From assembly GCA_937922015.1 (NCBI GenBank), contig CAKZVB010000098.1, positions 1-38,294 on the forward strand: a DNA stretch of 38,294 bases. Reading direction: 5' to 3'. The stretch is from an uncultured Granulosicoccaceae bacterium. Lineage in GTDB: Bacteria; Pseudomonadota; Gammaproteobacteria; Granulosicoccales; Granulosicoccaceae. A program made the position numbers and the translations under genes. The notes beneath the pieces are model-generated. The model had not been told where the DNA came from, did no database searches, and saw nothing but the letters and a program-made list of their open reading frames with translations. This document shows positions 31,859-38,294 of the stretch, piece by piece. The first letter of the stretch is position 1. Every line of letters starts with the position of its first letter.

Positions 31859-32881
31859 ATGAATACACTTTCCAAATTTGCAGTGAGTGCTGCCGCAGCC
31901 GCGCTGCTGGTAGCCAATACCTCAACAGCGGGAACACTGGACGACACCAGAGCTGCCGGCGAGCTCAAGTGCGGTATCTCTACGGGTGTCCCGGGTTTTG
32001 CATTTACCAGTGACGCCGGCGACTGGCAGGGCTTTGACCCGGCGGTTTGTCAGGCGGTTGCAGCTGCAATCTTCGGCGATACATCCAAAGTCAAGTACAC
32101 AACAACTACCGGTAAGACTCGTTTCACAGCGCTAGCGTCCGGTGAAGTTGACATGCTTGCTCGTAATACCACATGGACTTTCAGCCGTGACACGGATCTG
32201 AAGCTCGATTTCGTCGGTGTTAACTATTATGACGGTCAGGGTTTCATGGCGCCTGCAGACCTTGGTGTGGGCAGTGCCAAAGAACTAGACGGTGCATCGG
32301 TATGTATCCAGACAGGTACCACTACAGAGCTTAACCTTGCAGATTTCTTCCGTGTAAACGGAATTTCTTATGAGGCAGTGCCGATCGAAACTAACGACGA
32401 AGCGCGTACTAACTATGAAGCCGGTCGTTGTGACGTGTACACCACTGATGCCTCTGGTCTGGCGGCAACTCGTTCATCTTTCGATGATCCAAGTGCACAC
32501 GTGCTAATGCCTGAAATAATCTCTAAAGAGCCCCTTGGACCGCTGGTTCGTCACGGTGACAGCGAGTGGGCTGATATTGTTCGCTGGACTCTGAACGCGT
32601 TGATCACTGCTGAAGAGCTGGGTGTGACGTCAGAAAACGTCGATAAAATGGCTACAGGTACTGACAACCCTGAAATCAACCGTCTGCTCGGTAGCGAAGG
32701 CGACCTGGGCGCGATGATTGGTCTGGACAAGGCATGGGCGTGGCGTGCTATTAAAGCCGTTGGCAACTACGGTGAAATTTTCGATAAGTACATCGGTAAA
32801 GATACTCCAATCGGTCTTGAGCGTGGACTTAACGCTCAGTGGACTGACGGTGGTCTGCTGTACTCTCCTCCATTCCGCTAG
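31859..32881 (+). CDS. aapJ: general L-amino-acid ABC transporter, periplasmic binding protein
   Basis: 340 residues from ATG 31859. A signal peptide (1-23, ending STA) is followed by the conserved start of the family (TRAAGELKCGIS). The family blocks GFDPAVCQAVAAAIFGD, DMLARNTTWTFSRD and DGQGFMAP, and the C-terminal GLERGLNAQWTDGGLLYSPPFR (split), match the AapJ/BztA type of polar-amino-acid binding proteins (cluster 3), which are about 340 residues. A longer frame from 31739 lacks a signal peptide at its own start and was rejected. First gene of aapJQMP, with a stem-loop after it that would keep its message in excess. Confidence 0.93.
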   Translation: MNTLSKFAVSAAAAALLVANTSTAGTLDDTRAAGELKCGISTGVPGFAFTSDAGDWQGFDPAVCQAVAAAIFGDTSKVKYTTTTGKTRFTALASGEVDMLARNTTWTFSRDTDLKLDFVGVNYYDGQGFMAPADLGVGSAKELDGASVCIQTGTTTELNLADFFRVNGISYEAVPIETNDEARTNYEAGRCDVYTTDASGLAATRSSFDDPSAHVLMPEIISKEPLGPLVRHGDSEWADIVRWTLNALITAEELGVTSENVDKMATGTDNPEINRLLGSEGDLGAMIGLDKAWAWRAIKAVGNYGEIFDKYIGKDTPIGLERGLNAQWTDGGLLYSPPFR

Positions 32882-32894
32882 TCGGTATAGGGTG

Positions 32895-32921
32895 AAAGGG
32901 TGCGCAAACGGCGCACCCTTT
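32895..32921 (+). promoter_or_regulatory. intercistronic stem-loop after aapJ
   Basis: The 11-bp perfect inverted repeat AAAGGGTGCGC (32895-32905) / GCGCACCCTTT (32911-32921) with a five-base loop lies 13 bases after the aapJ stop and 67 before the likely aapQ ATG. It lacks a T-run, so it is more likely a stabilising or attenuating hairpin than a full terminator. Confidence 0.75.
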
Positions 32922-32988
32922 GGCTGTATCTCGCTGAGGCAGGAAGCTGTAAATTGCCTTGGTATTAAGTAAAATACCGCGTGCAACT

Positions 32989-34221
32989 ATGTTCTCGCGA
33001 ACGCTACAGGACCAGCTCTTGGCGACCACAATAGATATGCGCGGCCCTCCGAAATCGGGTTTTTCAATTGGAAAAATCTGGACGGATAAAAAATCACGAG
33101 GGGTCATTGTTCAGGTCATAGCGATGGCCATTTTCTGCGCCGTTGTTTTTTATCTCGCTAACAACGTTGTTGAAAATTTTCAGAAACTCGGCAAGCCTTT
33201 CGGTTTCGATTTCCTCGAGCAGGAATCAAACTACGATATCAATCAGACACTGATTTCATACAACTCGCAAAGCTCTCATGGGCGTGCTGCTGTCGTCGGT
33301 ATTCTGAATACACTGCTAGTTGCCTTCTGCGGAATAATTCTCGCAACCATACTCGGGTTTATCCTCGGGGTGCTGAGGCTCTCTCCTAATTGGCTGGTTA
33401 ACAAGCTTGCCTACTGCTACATCGAGTTTGTGCGGAACGTACCGGTGCTGGTGCATATTCTTCTGGTGCATGGAATAATGGTTCACTCGTTGCCGCATCC
33501 GAAACAGGCCATCAATGTTGCGGATAGTTTTTTCTTATCCAATCGCGGTTTCTATATGCCGCAACCCGTGTTCCAGCCGCTGTTCTGGCTGGTGGTCGCA
33601 GCATTTGTGTTTGGTTTGATCTATGCGTTCTGGTATCGACGGGCCGCCAGAATTAAACAGGCTGCAACCGGTGAGCAGTCACCTGTATTCTGGGTGATGC
33701 TGGCGTCTATTATCGGCTTGCCTATTCTTGCCTTTTTGCTGACAGGATTGCCAATTGAATGGCAGGATCCAGTGCAGGGCAAGTTTAATCTGAAAGGTGG
33801 TATGGCAATCAAGCCGGAGTTCATGGCGCTATGGCTGGCGCTGTCATTGTATACCGCAGCCTTTATAGCAGAGATTGTCCGATCCGGAATCATGGCGGTC
33901 GATAAGGGTCAGTCCGAGGCAGCATTGGCACTCGGCCTGCCGCGTAAAAGAACAATGAATCTGGTGGTGATTCCTCAGGCACTAAGAGTGATCATTCCGC
34001 CACTCACCAGTCAGTATCTCAACATCACAAAGAACTCCTCGTTGGCGATTGCGATTGGCTATATGGATATTGTCGCCACCATTGGTGGCATTTCACTCAA
34101 TCAAACCGGGCGTGAAATGGAGTGCATGATCATTGTGCTTGGTCTGTATCTTTTCTTCTCGATTACTATTTCAATGATTATGAACTGGTACAACAACCGC
34201 ATAGCGCTGGTGGAGCGATAG
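32989..34221 (+). CDS. aapQ: general L-amino-acid ABC transporter permease (AapQ/BztB type)
   Basis: About 410 residues. The N-terminal half holds a long periplasmic loop between membrane segments; the C-terminal half is a BPD_transp_1 permease domain with the EAA-type loop (EAALALGLPRKRTMNLVVIPQALRV, split around G-L-P-R) that contacts the ATPase. This extended layout is specific to AapQ/BztB. The start is not certain: ATG 32989, TTG 32959 (AGGAAG 12 bases upstream) and ATG 33037 are in frame; I chose 32989. One base from aapM. Confidence 0.88.
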   Translation: MFSRTLQDQLLATTIDMRGPPKSGFSIGKIWTDKKSRGVIVQVIAMAIFCAVVFYLANNVVENFQKLGKPFGFDFLEQESNYDINQTLISYNSQSSHGRAAVVGILNTLLVAFCGIILATILGFILGVLRLSPNWLVNKLAYCYIEFVRNVPVLVHILLVHGIMVHSLPHPKQAINVADSFFLSNRGFYMPQPVFQPLFWLVVAAFVFGLIYAFWYRRAARIKQAATGEQSPVFWVMLASIIGLPILAFLLTGLPIEWQDPVQGKFNLKGGMAIKPEFMALWLALSLYTAAFIAEIVRSGIMAVDKGQSEAALALGLPRKRTMNLVVIPQALRVIIPPLTSQYLNITKNSSLAIAIGYMDIVATIGGISLNQTGREMECMIIVLGLYLFFSITISMIMNWYNNRIALVER

Positions 34222-34222
34222 C

Positions 34223-35335
34223 ATGTCTGCCGCACAAAAATATGTACCAGGTGAGCATCCGGATTTAAAGCCGCCTTTAGGTCAAACCGGATTATTGTTC
34301 TGGCTGAGAACGAATTTTTTCTCATCCACCTTTAATGTCGTTCTTACGCTCGTAACGCTCTATTTTTTGTACCTGATTCTGCCTCCAATGTTTAATTGGC
34401 TGTTTGTTGATTCAGCCTTTGTGGCTGACTCACGGGTGCATTGCAGAGAGTTGGGTACAGGTGCTTGTTGGGGTTTTATCGAGAAGCGATTCGGGCAGTT
34501 TACGTATGGTTTCTACCCGCTGGAAGAAAGATGGCGTGTCAATCTGACCTTTCTTTTATTTGTGATCGCAACGTTACCCGTGCTTTGGGATAACATGCCC
34601 GGTCGGCGGTCTTTCCTGTGGTTTTCGTTAGTTTTTCCATTTGTGGCTGCGTGGCTGCTGCTTGGTGGGTTTGGCCTTGAGACTGTTGATACCGATCAAT
34701 TCGGTGGCTTTATGCTGACGATGGTGATTGGTGTCACCGGTATTGTTTTCTCGCTGCCGTTGGGGATTCTGCTGGCACTTGGCAGGCAGTCAAACCTGCA
34801 TTTTATCCGCTGGCTGTGTACCGGGTTTATTGAGTTTTTTCGTGGTGTCCCGTTGATCACATTGTTATTTGTTGCATCGACAATGCTTAACTACTTTCTG
34901 CCACCCGGAACTTCCTTTGATCTGTTGCTTCGTGTGCTGATCATGGTGACATTGTTTTCTGCCGCTTACATCGCCGAGGTGGTGCGGGGCGGTTTGCAGG
35001 CGATACCTAAAGGGCAGCATGAAGCAGCTGATGCAATGGGGCTTAAGTATTGGGCATCAATGCGTCTGGTGGTATTGCCACAAGCGCTGAAGATTTCTAT
35101 TCCGGGTATTGTGAATACCTTTATAGGTCTTTTTAAAGACTCGACACTGGTAGTTATTATCGGTTTGCTTGACCCTCTCGGTATTGGCCGTGCTTCCCTG
35201 TCTGATTCCAAGTGGCAGGGCTTGTCGACAGAGGTCTATGTGTTTATAGCGCTGTTCTTTTTTGCATGCTGCTTCAGTATGTCCAGATATTCGATCTATC
35301 TGGAGAATAAACTGAACACAGGTCATCGAAACTAA
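34223..35335 (+). CDS. aapM: general L-amino-acid ABC transporter permease (AapM/BztC type)
   Basis: 370 residues. Three or four N-terminal helices with a Cys-containing periplasmic loop (HCRELGTGACWGFIEKRFGQ, split) are followed by a BPD_transp_1 permease domain with GVTGIVFSLPLGILLALGRQS and the EAA loop HEAADAMGLKYWASMRLVVLPQALK (split around G-L). It partners AapQ as the second half of the membrane channel. It begins one base after the aapQ stop. Confidence 0.92.
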   Translation: MSAAQKYVPGEHPDLKPPLGQTGLLFWLRTNFFSSTFNVVLTLVTLYFLYLILPPMFNWLFVDSAFVADSRVHCRELGTGACWGFIEKRFGQFTYGFYPLEERWRVNLTFLLFVIATLPVLWDNMPGRRSFLWFSLVFPFVAAWLLLGGFGLETVDTDQFGGFMLTMVIGVTGIVFSLPLGILLALGRQSNLHFIRWLCTGFIEFFRGVPLITLLFVASTMLNYFLPPGTSFDLLLRVLIMVTLFSAAYIAEVVRGGLQAIPKGQHEAADAMGLKYWASMRLVVLPQALKISIPGIVNTFIGLFKDSTLVVIIGLLDPLGIGRASLSDSKWQGLSTEVYVFIALFFFACCFSMSRYSIYLENKLNTGHRN

Positions 35336-35378
35336 TTTTTATCCGCTGAATTTTTTCTGCGAAGGATACAACTGAATC

Positions 35379-36167
35379 ATGAACGAACTGGATTCCGCTC
35401 AATCTACACAGGCAAACATGTCTATCAGTGATCAGGAGATGATCCGCATTACTGAGATGCACAAGTGGTACGGCCAGTTCCATGTGTTGAAAAATATTAA
35501 CCTTGATGTCAAAGCGGGCGAGCGAATTGTTATCTGTGGGCCATCAGGGTCTGGTAAATCGACTTTAATCCGTTGCATGAATCGACTGGAAGAGCACCAG
35601 AAGGGTGAAATCTGGGTGGATGGTGTCGAGCTTACCGGTGATCTAAAAAACATTGAGCAGATACGCCGCGAAGTCGGTATGGTTTTTCAGCACTTCAATT
35701 TGTTCCCGCACCTGACGGTGCTTGAGAACTGCACGCTGGCACCAATCTGGGTGCGTAAAATGCCAAAAGATGAAGCAGACAAGATCGCCATGGGCTTTCT
35801 TGAGCGGGTGAAGATTCCCGAGCAGGCAGGCAAGTTTCCCGGGCAGTTGTCCGGTGGCCAGCAACAGCGTGTGGCGATCGCTCGCAGTCTTTGTATGAAC
35901 CCTAAAATCATGTTGTTTGATGAGCCGACTTCAGCGCTTGACCCGGAGATGATTGCCGAGGTGCTCGATGTCATGGTTGAGCTTGCGCTCGACGGTATGA
36001 CAATGCTGTGTGTGACCCACGAAATGGGTTTCGCGAAGAAGGTAGCGAACCGCGTTATCTTTATGGACGGCGGCGAGATTATTGAGCAGAACGAGCCGGA
36101 CGAATTTTTTAATAATCCGCAGTCTCCCCGTACTCAGGAGTTCCTCAGTCAGATTCTTGCGCATTAA
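35379..36167 (+). CDS. aapP: general L-amino-acid ABC transporter ATP-binding protein
   Basis: 262 residues. Walker [10 protein letters not shown] at 54-62, ABC signature LSGGQ at 157-161, Walker B IMLFDEP at 177-183, and the switch His in CVTHEMGFA. These match the GlnQ/HisP-like polar-amino-acid ATPases. It is the fourth gene of the aap cluster, 43 bases after aapM. The order J-Q-M-P is the classic one and imports a broad range of L-amino acids in Rhizobium and relatives. Confidence 0.95.
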   Translation: MNELDSAQSTQANMSISDQEMIRITEMHKWYGQFHVLKNINLDVKAGERIVICGPSGSGKSTLIRCMNRLEEHQKGEIWVDGVELTGDLKNIEQIRREVGMVFQHFNLFPHLTVLENCTLAPIWVRKMPKDEADKIAMGFLERVKIPEQAGKFPGQLSGGQQQRVAIARSLCMNPKIMLFDEPTSALDPEMIAEVLDVMVELALDGMTMLCVTHEMGFAKKVANRVIFMDGGEIIEQNEPDEFFNNPQSPRTQEFLSQILAH

Positions 36168-36271
36168 TCGGACAGTGTGGTTTTGGAGTGATCTGCATTT
36201 TTTACCCGGCAGGCGGTTTAATTTGTTGCTGTAGATGATATAAAAGGTTGTAGCCGTAACCGGGGCATCTT

Positions 36272-37423
36272 ATGTGGGTCAGTGAGAAAGTCTGTGTAGA
36301 CACCAGGGAGTATTTTAATCTGGTGTGTCAGGCGATTGCCGGGGCTCGCCAGTCGGTATTGCTGGAGATGTACATTTTCCGGGACGACAACCTTGGCGGG
36401 CGATTGCTGGACGTTTTACGCGATGCTGCGAGGCGCGGCGTCAGTGTGAAGGTGATTGTCGACGGAGTAGGTTCCCCCCGCTTTAACCACAGTTTTCTGC
36501 AATATCTCGATGGGCAGAATATCTTAGCCCGCGTTTATCATCCCGTGCCAGATATTCTCAGAGACATACGCCGGCCATCCCTGATGCGGATGCGGCGCTT
36601 GCTTCTGAGTATCAATAAAAGAAACCATCGCAAGTTGGTGGTGGTTGACGGAGCTGTTGCCTTTGTCGGTTCGTGTAATGTGGCGGACATGCACAGCGAA
36701 TGGCGGGAGACAGCCGTGCGAGTGACTGGTGACGGAATTGCCGGGCTCTGTCGTTCGTTTGAGCTGATCTGGAGTCGTTCCACACATCCCGACCTGCCTG
36801 CGGCAAGGCGGTTGCAGCAACGTCTGTGGGCGCGGCGTGAGTCGGGTTCAGTCAGTAATTCAGCGCATGGTGAGGCTCGGATGGCTCAGTTTGTAAGAAT
36901 GAATTACACGCGTCGCCTGCGCTTGGCGCACAACGCCGAGTTGGCGGCCAGAATAAGCAGGGCGACAGATCGGGTGTGGATCACCAACGCCTATTTTGTA
37001 CCCAGTCCGGCGATTCTGGCGGCGCTGCTTAAGGCTACCCGCAGTGGCTGCGACGTAAAACTGATTTTGCCGGGCAAAACGGATGTTAGTCTGGTGTCCT
37101 ACGTCAGTCGTACGTTTTATTTAGGGTTGATGCGTGCCGGGGTGCAGATATATGAATATCAGCCGGCCGTGCTGCATGCCAAAACACTTCTGGTAGATGA
37201 CTGGGCCTGTGTGGGTACGACAAACCTCAACCATCGCAGTTTCTACCATGATCTTGAGGTTGATGTTGCGCTGTACACTGATGTTTCCCGGGCGGTTCTC
37301 GCTGATCAGTTTGAAAAAGATCTGAATGTCTCGCGGCAAATGACCAGTGATTGTCTGCGTCAGCGTTCGGTATTTGAAAAGCTGAGCGGTGCGCTGGTTT
37401 ATCCGTTTCGAAGTTTCATTTGA
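36272..37423 (+). CDS. phospholipase D family protein, cardiolipin-synthase-like (ClsB-type)
   Basis: 383 residues, cytoplasmic or peripheral with no strong membrane helices at the N-terminus. Two HKD motifs are intact: H119-x-K121-x4-D126 with GSCN after it (NHRKLVVVD), and H302-x-K304-x4-D309 with GTTNLNHRS (HAKTLLVDD). The family makes cardiolipin from phosphatidylglycerol or phosphatidylethanolamine by phosphatidyl transfer; length and lack of the N-terminal helices favour ClsB. Stands alone between aapP (104 bases) and the tRNA-tuf operon. Transport of other phosphodiesters cannot be excluded. Confidence 0.85.
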   Translation: MWVSEKVCVDTREYFNLVCQAIAGARQSVLLEMYIFRDDNLGGRLLDVLRDAARRGVSVKVIVDGVGSPRFNHSFLQYLDGQNILARVYHPVPDILRDIRRPSLMRMRRLLLSINKRNHRKLVVVDGAVAFVGSCNVADMHSEWRETAVRVTGDGIAGLCRSFELIWSRSTHPDLPAARRLQQRLWARRESGSVSNSAHGEARMAQFVRMNYTRRLRLAHNAELAARISRATDRVWITNAYFVPSPAILAALLKATRSGCDVKLILPGKTDVSLVSYVSRTFYLGLMRAGVQIYEYQPAVLHAKTLLVDDWACVGTTNLNHRSFYHDLEVDVALYTDVSRAVLADQFEKDLNVSRQMTSDCLRQRSVFEKLSGALVYPFRSFI

Positions 37424-37614
37424 ATGCCATAGAATTGTGGTGCTGGAATTGGTGGCCTCAGGTGACTGTATCTGCTGTGTTTTTCTGAAACTGGTCTACT
37501 ATACTTTCTGGCGCTGAGCGGATATCGGCAGTTCTGTAACAAATAGAATGTTCAATGTTGGTTGTGCGCTTGCTTATTTCGTTGTAAGCTTGCTGGTTCG
37601 GCCGAGTTGAATTG

Positions 37615-37643
37615 TTGACACTTGGTTGTTTGACAATCATAAT
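37615..37643 (+). promoter_or_regulatory. sigma70-like promoter of the tRNA-tuf operon
   Basis: TTGACA (37615-37620), a 17-base spacer and CATAAT (37638-37643) lie 13 bases before the first tRNA. The -35 is perfect and the -10 differs at one position. A second TTGACA occurs at 37630. The sequence between -10 and the tRNA (TCCGCTC) is GC-rich, like discriminators of stringently controlled stable-RNA promoters. Confidence 0.85.
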
Positions 37644-37656
37644 TCCGCTCTTGTGC

Positions 37657-37740
37657 GGAGGGATTCCCGAGCGGTCAAAGGGGGCAGACTGTAAATCTGC
37701 TGCGTAAGCTTCGGAGGTTCGAATCCTCCTCCCTCCACCA
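37657..37740 (+). tRNA. tyrU: tRNA-Tyr (anticodon GTA)
   Basis: 84 bases including an encoded CCA. The acceptor stem GGAGGGA pairs with TCCCTCC, the anticodon arm is GCAGACTGTAAATCTGC with GTA, a long type-II variable arm is present, and the T arm is GGAGGTTCGAATCCTCC. First of three tRNAs upstream of tuf. Confidence 0.97.
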
Positions 37741-37807
37741 TCTGTGCAATAGCATCGGTCTGGAAGCCGGTGATTGATCATTGTCAACGCGATACAGGTT
37801 GTGTCAA

Positions 37808-37881
37808 GCGGGTGTCGTACAGTGGTAGTACTCCAGCCTTCCAAGCTGATAACGTGGGTTCGATTCCCATCACCCGCTCCA
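37808..37881 (+). tRNA. glyT: tRNA-Gly (anticodon TCC)
   Basis: 74 bases with encoded CCA. The acceptor stem GCGGGTG pairs with CACCCGC, the anticodon loop CTTCCAA carries TCC, and the T arm is GTGGGTTCGATTCCCAT. Lies 67 bases after the Tyr tRNA, matching the tyrU-glyT order of E. coli. Confidence 0.97.
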
Positions 37882-37953
37882 GATTAGGTGGCGTCGATAC
37901 AGGGCATGGTCTCGGTTTCGGGGTTAATGAAGAAAGTAAGACCGAAGAGCATT

Positions 37954-38028
<75 letters not shown>

Positions 38029-38129
38029 GGTTAGGCCGGTTACTGCCAAAAGCGGGAGCCGTAAGTTGCAAGCTGTTTTAATACTAGAACATATTTTTAT
38101 AGACCAACAACAATCCAGGGTCATTAGTA

Positions 38130-38294
38130 ATGTCTAAGGAAAAATTCGAACGTAACAAACCGCATGTAAATGTTGGCACTATTGGTCACGTAGACCATGG
38201 AAAAACCACATTGACAGCGGCGTTGACAAAAGTTCAGGCAGAAGCCATGGGCGGAGACGTCAAGGCATTCGACCAGATAGATAATGCGCCGGAA
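38130..38294 (+). CDS. tuf: elongation factor Tu, N-terminal part (cut by window edge)
   Basis: The first 55 residues are visible, beginning [15 protein letters not shown]. The G1 loop GHVDHGKT is at 19-26, and FDQIDNAPE near the edge is the start of the switch-I-proximal segment. EF-Tu carries aminoacyl-tRNA to the ribosome. It is the last gene of the tRNA operon, with a leader of about 100 bases after tRNA-Thr. AGGG 10-14 bases before ATG is the likely ribosome binding site. Confidence 0.97.
   Translation, partial: MSKEKFERNKPHVNVGTIGHVDHGKTTLTAALTKVQAEAMGGDVKAFDQIDNAPE

Overview
The window looks like chromosomal DNA of a gammaproteobacterium, probably a marine or other aquatic Gram-negative. 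The strongest evidence is at the right edge, where tRNA-Tyr(GTA), tRNA-Gly(TCC), tRNA-Thr(GGT) and tuf follow one another in the order known from the E. coli tufB operon. An outer-membrane barrel protein, an Mrp-type cation/proton antiporter cluster and an Aap-type amino-acid importer fit the same picture. No integrase, insertion sequence, rRNA or CRISPR array is visible.

Left third (1-15.7 kb). After a fragment of an unrecognised gene and a PAP2-family membrane protein comes a tight ten-gene plus-strand operon (1415-12817), with most starts and stops overlapping. It encodes a VanA-like Rieske oxygenase, a small membrane protein, a GNAT-like protein, a GH3-family acyl-adenylating enzyme, a second GNAT-like protein, a 935-residue fusion of an RnfD/NqrB-like membrane domain to VCBS/FG-GAP repeats and an ASPIC/UnbV domain, a second unrelated Rieske oxygenase, an alpha/beta hydrolase, a secreted NTF2-like protein with a C-terminal anchor, and a fatty-acid desaturase. 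A two-gene minus-strand arm (a second desaturase and a B12-binding-type radical SAM protein) converges on it. I recognise no described pathway with this content. My inference is a biosynthetic system that builds a desaturated, oxygenated acyl amide or ester at the membrane. This is the best candidate for a new system in the window.

Middle (15.7-23.9 kb). Housekeeping and miscellaneous genes: cytidine deaminase, a Cys-rich Sel1-like secreted protein, an MFS permease, a homocysteine S-methyltransferase family protein, a dGTPase-type HD hydrolase, an Asp/Glu-racemase-like protein, and an outer-membrane protein with a clear promoter and terminator. The non-coding gaps at 18254-18750 and 23483-23936 carry inverted repeats.

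Right third. Nine minus-strand genes (31527 down to 23937) form an Mrp-like antiporter operon in the order E, F, G, A(C-terminal part)-B fusion, C, D, D, small membrane protein, D. It has three proton-pump-like subunits and no full-length MrpA. Divergent from it is a four-gene general L-amino-acid ABC importer (aapJQMP) with a stem-loop after the binding-protein gene. A cardiolipin-synthase-like PLD protein and the tRNA-tuf operon, with a strong sigma70-like promoter, complete the window. All functions are read from sequence motifs and family knowledge; nothing was searched or computed.
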